The notes: generated from the sequence alone by a model not told the origin. A stretch of DNA of 43,332 nucleotides from Acidimicrobiia bacterium (GCA_003231975.1 QIKW01000195.1:1-43332), one strand, 5' to 3'. Positions 8,582-18,024 are shown, numbered from the stretch's first letter. Numbers and translations are program-made.

Positions 8582-9938
8582 ACGCGGCGCAACCAGCCTG
8601 CCCGGCATCTGGGCTCTAACGCCGGGGCCAGGCATCGGCCGGGTTGGCTTTGAGAGCAGCGGCGAGGTGCCGCGCTGTTCTGCCTTCGAGGCCCCGCTGG
8701 CGGCCGAGCTTTCAACCTTCGCGGCCCACCTCGCAATGGCCGAGTTTGGCAAATCAAGAGGCCTCGACCCTGGCTCGCTGATTCTCAACCGGCGCCACGC
8801 CATCGACTCTTTCACCGGCCACGTCACAATCGACCAGCAGCCGCTGCCCGCATGGGCTGACCGGTCTGGCGCGTACCGAACCGCGGATGACCGGTGGGTA
8901 CAGCTCCATTGCAACTTCCCTCACCACGCTGCGGGAGCCGCGGCCATTCTGGAGGTGGCCCAGAACCGGCCCGATTTCGAGGCCGCCATCCTGAAGCTGA
9001 ACGCGTTCGACCTGGAACGCCAATTCATAGACCATGGCATGATCGGTGCGGCCTACCGCACGCTGGAAGAATGGTCCGCTCACCCTCATGCTGTGGCCAC
9101 CAGGCTCCTTCCCCTGTTCACAGCCGCTCAGGTTGGCGATGCCGACCCGCTGCCTCTTGCGGCGCCCGTCGACCGACCTCTTGACGGCGTGCGGGTGATG
9201 GATTGCTCCCGGGTACTGGCTGGCCCGGTTGCCGGGCAGACCCTGGCCTCGGGAGGCGCCGAAGTTCTGCGCATCGGAGCCAGCCACCTACCAAGCGTTC
9301 AGGTTGGCGTGGTTTCCACCGGCTTCGGCAAACAGAACACCTTCACCGACCTCCGCACCAGCATCGGCAGAAGCCAATTCGAGTCGCTGGTTTCCAGCGC
9401 CAACGTGCTGATCGACGCGTTCCGGCCTGGGGCACTTGAGGCCTTCGGATACAGCGTCGAAAGGCTGGCCCAACTCCGCCCAGGGCTCGTGATCATCCAG
9501 ATTTGTGCCTTTGACTGGGTTGGTCCTTGGGCCAACCGTCGCGGGTTCGACTCGATCGTTCAGACAACCACCGGGATTGCTGCCGCAGGCTCGCACTTCG
9601 CGCAGGATCCCAAAGACGCCAAGCCCCGGCACCTGCCGGTTCAGGTGTTGGACTACGCCACCGGGTTCTTCGGCGCCCACGCAGCAGCCAGGCTGCTGGC
9701 CCGCCAGCACTCCGTCGGTGGTTCCTGGCTCTGCCGGCTCTCTCTGCTGAGAACCAGAAACTGGCTGCTTCGGCTTGGCGATCCGGTTCCGTTCACGCCT
9801 CGGCGGCCAGAAGTTGAAACCAGGTACCTGCACACAGTCGACTCAGACTTTGGCTCAGTAACCGCGGTGAAGCCAATGACCGGTCGCTGGGCGCGGCCCC
9901 CGTCCAAGTTGGGCTCAGCAGCCCCCCAGTGGCAATAG
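8547..9938 (+). CDS. family III (CaiB/BaiF) CoA-transferase with permuted domain order
   Basis: PLDGVRVMDCSRVLAGPVAGQTLASGGAEVLRI, ANVLIDAFRPGALEAFGYSVERLAQLRPGLVIIQICAFD. ORF track begins at 8427; the in-frame GTG at 8547 is a plausible start. Confidence 0.75.
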   Translation: MPQSLPPAPQSERGATSLPGIWALTPGPGIGRVGFESSGEVPRCSAFEAPLAAELSTFAAHLAMAEFGKSRGLDPGSLILNRRHAIDSFTGHVTIDQQPLPAWADRSGAYRTADDRWVQLHCNFPHHAAGAAAILEVAQNRPDFEAAILKLNAFDLERQFIDHGMIGAAYRTLEEWSAHPHAVATRLLPLFTAAQVGDADPLPLAAPVDRPLDGVRVMDCSRVLAGPVAGQTLASGGAEVLRIGASHLPSVQVGVVSTGFGKQNTFTDLRTSIGRSQFESLVSSANVLIDAFRPGALEAFGYSVERLAQLRPGLVIIQICAFDWVGPWANRRGFDSIVQTTTGIAAAGSHFAQDPKDAKPRHLPVQVLDYATGFFGAHAAARLLARQHSVGGSWLCRLSLLRTRNWLLRLGDPVPFTPRRPEVETRYLHTVDSDFGSVTAVKPMTGRWARPPSKLGSAAPQWQ

Positions 9939-9953
9939 CCTGACTGCGGGGGT

Positions 9954-11420
9954 TTAGATGCAACCCTCGATCAGAACAGCCTGACGGCCGTCTAGCTCAA
10001 TTTCGGCGACCGAGCGGTTGGCGGCATTGAGCCTGGCCCAGATCTCTGCGGCCTCACGGAATTCGGCCAGGTCGTCATCGCTGTCGGCCAGCACGTTTAC
10101 CGCAGTACAAACCAGTTGGTCCTGGCCGTTACCAGAGCCAGCCTCTCGCCACGTGACATAGCGGTCTCCGCCCCAGCCGTTGCCGACCCGGTCTCCAAGC
10201 CAAAGATCGAAAAGCAACTCGCCAATCACACCCTCTTCAACCACTTCGCCCCTGGCGGTTGGGGCCTGCACTATTGGGGTTGGGTCGCCGTTCGGGTAGA
10301 GCTCGGGATGCAGAACCTCTTCGGCCCAGGCCGGTGGTGTTGTGATTGCATCGTCTACAGCCTGCTCGCCCGCTTGGCCACCCCCAGCCTCGGCCACCAA
10401 CAGCTCAACCAGTTTCGGCCCATCCACATAAGGAGAGAACTGGAGTTCCAGAATGATGGACGGCACCGCCAGCAAGATCGACAAGTCCTGCGGACTCAGG
10501 AAAGTCAACTCCTGTCTGGACAGCTCAGCTTGCTCCTCACCAGTCAGAGAGTCCCGCCAGGCGTTTTCAATCCGCACCGCATTGCCCTCAACCACCGCGA
10601 TGAACCCAAAGCTGCTTTCGTCTGGCGCCTCTTCCAGCTCGGGACGGTCAAGGTCAAGCCATTGGTCGTCGTGGGCGTGCACCAACTCGTGAACAACAAC
10701 CGACTGGGCGTACAGGTTCAGTTCGGTGCCGCGAATTACCAGCTCACCGGTGTCTGACTGGTAGAAGCCAACTACACCGACCTCGAGGGTGTTTCTTATG
10801 GCCTCGACCAAGTCGGCATCGGCGTCAATCATCCCAAGCGAGCGGAACAGGTCTCCGCTGGCCACCAGATGGGGCCCTTCCTCCTCAAAGTCGGCCAGTA
10901 GGCGGGCGTTAAACTGGTCGTCGTTTTCGAATTCCACGTCTGGGAACTCCTTAAACGGACGGCCCCGGAATTCCTCGACGAAGTTTGCCGCATCGCACAC
11001 CTCGCCTGGCACGTCTGCGGGGCACACACTGGGCTGCACCGGTGCTTGGTCGGGCTGGGCCGAGGATCCATCTTCTGGCGGGTCGGTAGTTTCGGGGGCT
11101 GAGGTTTCGGGGGCCGGGCTTGGCTCAGCCTGGTTTTCTGACCCGCCCGCAACCTCTTCCTCAGCCGTTTCGTCTGGCGAACCCGCCTGGTCGGGTTCGC
11201 CGCCGGGCCGGACGAAAAGGAAGAGCGCGCCAATCATGGCCGCGGCGCCCAAAAGCACAGCAACCAGCACAACCGCACCTTCGAAGCGGCGCGGCCCACC
11301 CGGCACGGGCCCTCCACCCTGAACGGGCCCACCGAACTGACTGGGAGATTCCGGCCACGAAGGTGGCGGCGACGACGGCACGGTCATAGGGGAGGTAACG
11401 GTAGGCGAAACGGGCTCCAC
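9954..11420 (-). CDS. single-pass membrane protein with putative zinc-metallopeptidase (HExxH) domain
   Basis: TM segment (AVVLVAVLLGAAAMIGALFLFV), acidic Pro/Glu/Thr linker, then VVVHELVHAHDDQWLDL (HExxH) with downstream AVVEGNAVRIE. Confidence 0.65.
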   Translation of the reverse strand: MEPVSPTVTSPMTVPSSPPPSWPESPSQFGGPVQGGGPVPGGPRRFEGAVVLVAVLLGAAAMIGALFLFVRPGGEPDQAGSPDETAEEEVAGGSENQAEPSPAPETSAPETTDPPEDGSSAQPDQAPVQPSVCPADVPGEVCDAANFVEEFRGRPFKEFPDVEFENDDQFNARLLADFEEEGPHLVASGDLFRSLGMIDADADLVEAIRNTLEVGVVGFYQSDTGELVIRGTELNLYAQSVVVHELVHAHDDQWLDLDRPELEEAPDESSFGFIAVVEGNAVRIENAWRDSLTGEEQAELSRQELTFLSPQDLSILLAVPSIILELQFSPYVDGPKLVELLVAEAGGGQAGEQAVDDAITTPPAWAEEVLHPELYPNGDPTPIVQAPTARGEVVEEGVIGELLFDLWLGDRVGNGWGGDRYVTWREAGSGNGQDQLVCTAVNVLADSDDDLAEFREAAEIWARLNAANRSVAEIELDGRQAVLIEGCI

Positions 11421-11447
11421 TTACGGGTCAGTGACCGGTTCCAGCTA

Positions 11448-14021
11448 TTGCCTTCCCGGAGCCGCATCAAGGCGATATGTTTTCAGGCCATGACCAGCGA
11501 CAGCCTTGGCGACCTTGGCGAACGCATTCGCCAATTGGCCCGTGTTCCAAACCTCCTTGTGGCGTGCGACTACGACGGCACAGTTGCCCCACTGGTAGAC
11601 GACCCAATGCAGGCCGCCCCAAACCGAGACTCGGTGGCGGCCATGCGGTCGCTGGCCGAGCTGGCAAATACTCATGTTGCGGTAATCTCGGGCCGGAGCC
11701 TCAGGGACTTGGCCACTCTTTCCCGTTTCCCAGAAGAGATCCGCCTCGTCGGCTCTCATGGCAGCGAATTCGAGCTTGGTTTCGGTGCCCAACTGGCGCC
11801 ACAAGTAATACAGCGCCGAGCCGAACTCACTCTGGCCGTCCAGAAGCTGGGCCAGAAATACTCAGCGCTGGTTGAGGAGAAACCCACCGGGGTGACCTTT
11901 CACCTCAGGGGGATGGACAAGAACACCGCCGACCAAGCCCGAGACGAGCTGGTAAGGGGGCCGGCAGGGTGGGACGGAATCCAAACCCGCACCGGTCACG
12001 ACATCATTGAAATGTCTGTGATCGAAACCAACAAGGGCTGGGCCCTCGAGATCATCAGAGGCCAAGTTGGGGCAACGGCTGTGATTTTCCTGGGCGACGA
12101 CATAACCGACGAAGATGCCTTTCACACGCTCAAGGGCCCAGACGTTGGAGTCAAGGTTGGCGACGGCAACACCGCGGCCGCCAACCGGGTGAAGGACACC
12201 GTCACCGTTGCGAAGGTTCTGGCGCTGCTGTGCGAGCTGCGCTCGGAATGGCTGCGAGGCACTGGCCTCATCCCCATAGAAGACCACAGCATCCTGTCAG
12301 ACCTGCGGACAGTGGCCGTGCTAACCCCAGGGGCGCGCGTCACCTGGCTTTGTGCCCCCCGAATCGATTCGGCTGCTGTGTTCGCAGAGCTACTTGGCGG
12401 GCCCTCTGCCGGATTCTTCTCGGTCGCTCCAACCGACGGCGCCGAGCCTCTCGCTCAGCGTTACCTGCCAGAAACAATGCTGCTGGAAACCCGGTTCCCA
12501 ACCTTCACCGTGAACGACTATCTGGATGTTTCAAGTGGCCGCTTCCGCCGTCTGGCGGGGCGCTCTGACCTAATCCGCGTGCTTGAGGGCACCGGCGATG
12601 CCGCTATCGAGTTCGCCCCGCGGCTTGACTTTGGGAGAACCCCAACCCAGCTGGAAGTCAGGCCAGACGGCATAGCCGTTATGGGAACCGCCGACCTGAT
12701 GGTGCTGCGGGCCCCCGAGGTTGAGTGGGAGATCGTTCGGGACGGAATTCACCAAACCGCAAAAGGCAAAGTCAGCCTGTCAGGCGGTTCCATAGCCCTG
12801 GAAATGCGTTGCGGAACAGGCACTTTGCGGGCCGATGCCCGGCTCGAGACCGACCGACGCGAAGACAGTGTTCGATTCTGGCGCAACTGGGCGAGCCGTC
12901 TTGAGCTTCCATCAGTGGAACGAGAGCTTTCCCTGCGCAGCGCCCTGGCCCTGAAGGCGCTTTCGCACGGGCCAACCGGTGCCATCCTGGCGGCGGCAAC
13001 CACCAGCCTGCCAGAGCACATGGGGGGTGTCCGCAATTGGGACTACCGCTACTGCTGGCTCCGAGACGCCGCTCTCTCAGCTGCTTGCCTGGTTCGACTG
13101 AACTCTCACGGCGAGGCAATGGCCTACCTCGACTGGGTTCTGGGCATCCTGGAAACACGAACCGACCCCGAACGCCTGGCCCCGCTCTACAACGTAACCG
13201 GCCGCCACCTCCCCCCAGAGGCAGAGATTGCCGAGCTGCCTGGCTACGGAGGGTCTCGGCCGGTAAGGGTTGGAAATGCAGCAGACGGCCAGGTTCAGCT
13301 CGACGTGTTCGGCCCAATCGTTGACTTGGTCCACCTGCTCCTCAACCGTGGGGAGGCGCTGTCTTCTGAGCACTGGCGCCTGGTTGAGGCAATGGTTCTG
13401 GCTGTTTCTCGTCGCTGGCAAGAGCCAGATCACGGCATTTGGGAGATCCGCAAACCCCCTCGTCACCACGTTTACTCAAAGGTGATGTGTTGGGTAACCG
13501 TCGACCGGGCCATCAAGATCGCCGACCAGTTCCTGGATCGGGAGCCTGCGGCATGGGTTGATTTGCGAGACGAGATTGCCGAAGACGTGCTGGCCAAAGG
13601 CTGGAAGCCAGAGCGCGGTAGCTTCACCGCGGCCTACGACGGAGAAGACCTTGATGCGTCGGTGCTGGCGATAGGGCTATGGGGCCTGCTTGAACCCACT
13701 GACGAGCGTTTTGTTTCTACGGTCGGAATGGTTGACGCCGAACTGCGCAACGGCCCAACCGTCTACCGCTATTTCGAAGACGACGGGCTTCCCGGCCGCG
13801 AGGGCGGCTTCAATTTGATGACCTCCTGGCTGGTCGATTCGCTGGTTCTGGTTGGCCGAGACGACGAGGCGCTAAGCCTCTTTAAGGCCTTGACCGACTT
13901 GGTTGGCCAGACCGGGCTGATGACAGAAGAATTCGATCCGAACACCGGCAGAGGCCTGGGTAACTTTCCGCAGGCCTACAGTCACCTTGGTCTGATCAAC
14001 AATGCTCTGATGCTCTCTTGA
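11448..14021 (+). CDS. trehalose-phosphatase (OtsB) fused to GH15 glucoamylase/trehalase-type domain
   Basis: HAD phosphatase motif LLVACDYDGTVAPL, VISGRSLRDL, FLGDDITDEDAF; C-terminal GH15 motifs GGVRNWDYRYCWLRDAALS and HGIWEIRKPPRHHVYSKVMCWVTVDRAI. Confidence 0.9.
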   Translation: MPSRSRIKAICFQAMTSDSLGDLGERIRQLARVPNLLVACDYDGTVAPLVDDPMQAAPNRDSVAAMRSLAELANTHVAVISGRSLRDLATLSRFPEEIRLVGSHGSEFELGFGAQLAPQVIQRRAELTLAVQKLGQKYSALVEEKPTGVTFHLRGMDKNTADQARDELVRGPAGWDGIQTRTGHDIIEMSVIETNKGWALEIIRGQVGATAVIFLGDDITDEDAFHTLKGPDVGVKVGDGNTAAANRVKDTVTVAKVLALLCELRSEWLRGTGLIPIEDHSILSDLRTVAVLTPGARVTWLCAPRIDSAAVFAELLGGPSAGFFSVAPTDGAEPLAQRYLPETMLLETRFPTFTVNDYLDVSSGRFRRLAGRSDLIRVLEGTGDAAIEFAPRLDFGRTPTQLEVRPDGIAVMGTADLMVLRAPEVEWEIVRDGIHQTAKGKVSLSGGSIALEMRCGTGTLRADARLETDRREDSVRFWRNWASRLELPSVERELSLRSALALKALSHGPTGAILAAATTSLPEHMGGVRNWDYRYCWLRDAALSAACLVRLNSHGEAMAYLDWVLGILETRTDPERLAPLYNVTGRHLPPEAEIAELPGYGGSRPVRVGNAADGQVQLDVFGPIVDLVHLLLNRGEALSSEHWRLVEAMVLAVSRRWQEPDHGIWEIRKPPRHHVYSKVMCWVTVDRAIKIADQFLDREPAAWVDLRDEIAEDVLAKGWKPERGSFTAAYDGEDLDASVLAIGLWGLLEPTDERFVSTVGMVDAELRNGPTVYRYFEDDGLPGREGGFNLMTSWLVDSLVLVGRDDEALSLFKALTDLVGQTGLMTEEFDPNTGRGLGNFPQAYSHLGLINNALMLS

Positions 14022-14080
14022 CAATAAAGAGTCTTGACAATAGAGAGTTCATGACAGAGGCCGCTACCTGGGAGGGATAG

Positions 14081-16078
14081 GTGCCATACACCCTTGGCCT
14101 AGACCTGGGCACAACTTCGTCGGCTGCGGCGGTTAACGAAGCTGGCAAAATCCAGATGCTTACCGTTGACCACGCCGCGGTGGTGATTCCCTCGGTTGTG
14201 CACCTCGACTCTCTCGGCACCTGGCTGGTTGGCACAGCCGCGGTGCGAAAGGCAATCTCAGATCCTGCGGGCGTTGCCCGGGAGTTCAAGCGTCGCCTTG
14301 GCGACCCACAACCGCTGCTTCTCAGCGGCACACCCGTTGCCGCCAACGACCTGATGCTGAAGGTTGCCGAAGAGTTGGTGGCCATTGCGTCACGCCAGCA
14401 CGGTGGCCCGCCCGAGTCTCTGGTGGTGTGCCATCCCGCCAACTGGGGTAGCTACAAGGTGGGTTTGCTGGCCGACACTCTCGCCAACTCTTCGTTGCCT
14501 CGGCACACCTTCGTCACCGAGCCCGAAGCGGCAGCCATCCACTACGCCAGCCTCCGTCGGGTTGAACCAAACACCACCATTGGGGTATACGACCTGGGCG
14601 GAGGCACCTTCGACGTTGCGTTCCTGAAAAAGGTTGGCCGCCCCGACGGCCCCGGCTGGGAGGTGATCGGCGAGCCTCGCGGAATCGAACGACTGGGAGG
14701 CATCGACTTTGACACTGCTGTGCTGCATCACACCATTAGTTCCCTCGGCGTCGACCTAGCCCAGTTCGACGCCGACGACGACGGCAACCTCACCGCAATG
14801 TTGCGGCTGCGAGAAGAGTGCCAAGACGCCAAACATGCATTGTCGGCCGACGTTGCGGCCTCCATCCCGGTGCTGCTGCCGGGTCTGAGCGAAACGATTC
14901 GAATCACCCGGCGAGAGTTCGAGGCGCTCATAGATCCCGCGCTGGCTCGCACCTTGGAAACCGTTGACGTTGCGCTCACAACCACCGGGCTGGGGTTCGC
15001 CGACGTAGACCGCTTCTTGCTGGTTGGCGGCTCAACCATGGTGCCCCTGGTCAGCGAAAGGCTTGCCGCTCATACCGGAAGGCCAATCGTTACCGACGCC
15101 CACCCCAAACACGCCATGGCACTTGGAGCCGCGGTAGTAAGCGGCCAAACAGAAAGCGGTGAGCTGCCAGCGGTTCAAACAGTGGTGCCGGTGCCACCGG
15201 CCAAACCACCCGAGCCGCCGCCAGAGGTGAAGCCCCCAGGGGCAAAGCCCCCAGAGCCGCCACCCGAGGTGAAGCCGCCAGCTCATGCAACCCCACCGCT
15301 GCCTCCTTCTGGCGCGGCCCCAACTCCGTCCGAGCTGTATCAGCTCCCCCACATCGACGATGCCCCGCTGCCAGAGTTCATGCACTCACGCAAGCCGCCG
15401 AAACCTCCCGCCCGGCAGGCGCAGGCACGGCCCCCAGCAGCACCCGCGCGGCCTGCCCCGGCCAAGGGCAAGGAGCCACCGGCAACGAAATTGATTCCCA
15501 GCGAGGTAATTGCTCCAAAGAGCGCGTCGCTCCCCGTACCAGCGCGGGTTGGGCCCGTGATGCCATACAAGAAGAAGGAAGGAAGCGGAAAGAGCCGGGG
15601 CGTGTTCGTTTTTCTCGCTAGCTTTGTGGTTGTTGGGGTTGGCCTGGCTGCGCTGTTGATTTGGCAGTCCAGGGGAGGCAACGACGACGCCGCACCGCCA
15701 TCCACAACCGCGGCTCCAACATCAACCACGGCCGCTGGCACCCAGACAACCATTACGCCTGCACCCGCCACCACCCCAACCACCCTTGGGGGCACTTGCT
15801 CCAACGTCGATGTGCCGAACCCCGACCTCACATACCGGGTTACGTTGATTCCAGACACGTTTACCGAAAAAACCCTCAACGGCCGAAACGTGCCAAGCAC
15901 CAGAACCGTGAACGGTGTTGCCTCAAACCCGGTAACAACCTTCTTCGAGCTCAGCGAGCTTGACCTCACCTACCAAGACTGCGCCGTAGCCGAAAACGGG
16001 CGGGTTTGGTGGGGCGTGAACTTCGAGGGGCAAGTGGTATGGGCCTCCACCCGATTCATAGAACAGGTGCCCGGCTAA
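14081..16078 (+). CDS. Hsp70-family ATPase domain with Pro-rich linker, TM helix and predicted extracytoplasmic C-terminal domain
   Basis: LGLDLGTTSSAAAVN, GVYDLGGGTFDVAFL, FLLVGGSTMVPLV; then KPPEPPPEVKPP repeats, TM GVFVFLASFVVVGVGLAALLIW, Thr/Ala/Pro linker, and a ~95 aa tail ending WWGVNFEGQVVWASTRFIEQVPG. GTG start. Confidence 0.88.
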   Translation: MPYTLGLDLGTTSSAAAVNEAGKIQMLTVDHAAVVIPSVVHLDSLGTWLVGTAAVRKAISDPAGVAREFKRRLGDPQPLLLSGTPVAANDLMLKVAEELVAIASRQHGGPPESLVVCHPANWGSYKVGLLADTLANSSLPRHTFVTEPEAAAIHYASLRRVEPNTTIGVYDLGGGTFDVAFLKKVGRPDGPGWEVIGEPRGIERLGGIDFDTAVLHHTISSLGVDLAQFDADDDGNLTAMLRLREECQDAKHALSADVAASIPVLLPGLSETIRITRREFEALIDPALARTLETVDVALTTTGLGFADVDRFLLVGGSTMVPLVSERLAAHTGRPIVTDAHPKHAMALGAAVVSGQTESGELPAVQTVVPVPPAKPPEPPPEVKPPGAKPPEPPPEVKPPAHATPPLPPSGAAPTPSELYQLPHIDDAPLPEFMHSRKPPKPPARQAQARPPAAPARPAPAKGKEPPATKLIPSEVIAPKSASLPVPARVGPVMPYKKKEGSGKSRGVFVFLASFVVVGVGLAALLIWQSRGGNDDAAPPSTTAAPTSTTAAGTQTTITPAPATTPTTLGGTCSNVDVPNPDLTYRVTLIPDTFTEKTLNGRNVPSTRTVNGVASNPVTTFFELSELDLTYQDCAVAENGRVWWGVNFEGQVVWASTRFIEQVPG

Positions 16079-18024
16079 CCGAGGGCGGTTACTGCGGCCT
16101 CCCACTGCTTGTTCAGTTCCTCTGCCTTCGCCTTGGCCGAGTCGAACGTTTGCAACAGTCGCTTCATCTGATCGGGATCTTCATACACCGCCGGGTCGGC
16201 CAGCTGTTTCTGGAGCCCACCAACCACCTCTTCGGCTCTTAGCAACTGGCGCTCCAACCGTTCAACGGTTTTCCTGGCTTCGCGGGTGTCTCGGCTCTTT
16301 GCGTTCCTGGTTTCTGCCTGGGCCCGCTTCTGGGCCTTGCGCAGATCGCTCTTGCGCTTGCCACCCGGCGCCACTTGGCTGGCTGTGGAGCTGTTGGCCG
16401 AGCTGGTTGGGGTTGCCTTGTCTGGGCTTGGCGTAAGGATGTGTTCCTCAACGTCCAGGTGTTGGGTCAGCCTGCCTTCTCGAACCTCAACCAGCGCCTT
16501 CACAGTGTTTCGGATCAGGTAGCGGTCGTGGCTAACCAACAGAACTGTTCCCGGGTAGGCCTGAAGGGCGTCCTGCAACACGTCACAGCTTGGAATGTCG
16601 AGGTGGTTGGTTGGCTCGTCAAGAATCAGCAGGTTCACCGGGTTGCACATGGTTTCGGCCAGAGCCAGCCGGGTGCGTTCACCACCAGACAGATCAAGCA
16701 CCTTGCGATCTACCGCGTCGCCTGAGAACCCGAAAGAGCCAAGCACGGTGCGGGCTTGGCGGTTCTTTGGTTGCTCGCCAACCTTTGACAAGAACTCGGC
16801 ATAGACGGTTTTGGAAAGGTCAAGGGCGTCTACCTGGTGTTGGGCGAAGTAGGCGGTGTCAACATTTGAGCCGATCTTCACCGAGCCAGAGGTTGGGGTG
16901 AGCTGGCCAAGAATGGCTTTCAGCACCGTTGACTTGCCTGCTCCGTTCGGGCCAATCAGGGCCAGCTTGTCGCCCCGCTCAACCACAAGGTTGGCGCCTG
17001 TGACGACCGGGGCATCGCTGCCATAACCAATGTCGGCATCCTGAATCTCGATCACAACCCGTGAGGAGCGGCGAGGCTCTGGGAAGGCGAACTTCAGTTT
17101 CAGCTCTTCGATTTCGGGAACTTCGATCTCTTCCAGCTTCGCCAGGGTTTTCAGCCTGCTCTGCACCTGTTTGGCCTTGGTTGCCTTGTACCGAAAACGG
17201 TCGACGAATTTCTCGACGTGGGCCACTTTTCTGGCCTGGTTGGAGGCTGCGGCCTGGGCCATCCGCAGCCGTTCCTCACGCTGCACCACAAACTCGGCAA
17301 AACCGCCGATGTATTCGGTTGTTGTCTGGCGGGCCACCTCGATCACGCGCTCTGCCACAGCGTCTATGAAGTCCCTGTCGTGCGAAACGAACAGCAGCGC
17401 CCCTGGCCAAGCCGCCAGCTGTTGCTCTAGCCAAAGCACAGACTCAACGTCGAGGTGGTTGGTTGGCTCGTCCAGCACCAGAATGTCTGGCTTCTGAAGA
17501 AGCAGCCTGGCAAGGGCGGCCCGCATCTGCCAGCCACCAGACATTTCGGCCAACGGCCTGTCCATGTCTGGCGTTGTGAAACCAAGACCACCAAGAATGC
17601 GCCTGGCTTCGGCCTCCAGCTGGTAGCCACCAAGCTGTTCAAACTGGCTCTGGGCGATGCCGTAGGCCTCCATCACCTTGTCGTGTTCGGTGCCGGTGGT
17701 ATCGGCCATCCTGGCTTCCAGCGTGCGAAGCCTGCGTTCCAGCTCAAGCACATGGCTGGCGCCCTTCATTACTTCTTCCAGAACAGAGCTCTGCCACACG
17801 TCAAGCAATTCCTGGGGCAGGTAGCCAATGCGCAGGTCTTTCTGGCGGCTCACATCGCCAGAGTCGGCCTCTTGAGAGCCGACGATGATTTCCAGAATGG
17901 TGGTTTTACCAACCCCGTTTCCGCCAACCAGCGCAATGCGCCTGCCGTTCGTCAGACGGAAGGTTACGTCGCGGAACAGAGTGCGAGAACCGAACCCTTT
18001 TTCAAGACCAGACACCGAAAGCAC
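16075..18024 (-). CDS. ABC-F family ATPase
   Basis: Two ABC cassettes (GGNGVGKTT, LAEMSGGWQMRAALARLLLQKPDILVLDEPTNHLD; GPNGAGKST, LSGGERTRLALAETMCNPVNLLILDEPTNHLD), no TMDs, C-terminal coiled coil. Confidence 0.95.
   Translation of the reverse strand: MLSVSGLEKGFGSRTLFRDVTFRLTNGRRIALVGGNGVGKTTILEIIVGSQEADSGDVSRQKDLRIGYLPQELLDVWQSSVLEEVMKGASHVLELERRLRTLEARMADTTGTEHDKVMEAYGIAQSQFEQLGGYQLEAEARRILGGLGFTTPDMDRPLAEMSGGWQMRAALARLLLQKPDILVLDEPTNHLDVESVLWLEQQLAAWPGALLFVSHDRDFIDAVAERVIEVARQTTTEYIGGFAEFVVQREERLRMAQAAASNQARKVAHVEKFVDRFRYKATKAKQVQSRLKTLAKLEEIEVPEIEELKLKFAFPEPRRSSRVVIEIQDADIGYGSDAPVVTGANLVVERGDKLALIGPNGAGKSTVLKAILGQLTPTSGSVKIGSNVDTAYFAQHQVDALDLSKTVYAEFLSKVGEQPKNRQARTVLGSFGFSGDAVDRKVLDLSGGERTRLALAETMCNPVNLLILDEPTNHLDIPSCDVLQDALQAYPGTVLLVSHDRYLIRNTVKALVEVREGRLTQHLDVEEHILTPSPDKATPTSSANSSTASQVAPGGKRKSDLRKAQKRAQAETRNAKSRDTREARKTVERLERQLLRAEEVVGGLQKQLADPAVYEDPDQMKRLLQTFDSAKAKAEELNKQWEAAVTALG

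Noticed and set aside
9541-9560. GGTTCGA-type T-loop-like strings (also near 13090, 21340, 28181)
   Set aside because: All lie inside strong CDSs and have no flanking cloverleaf; no tRNA supported.
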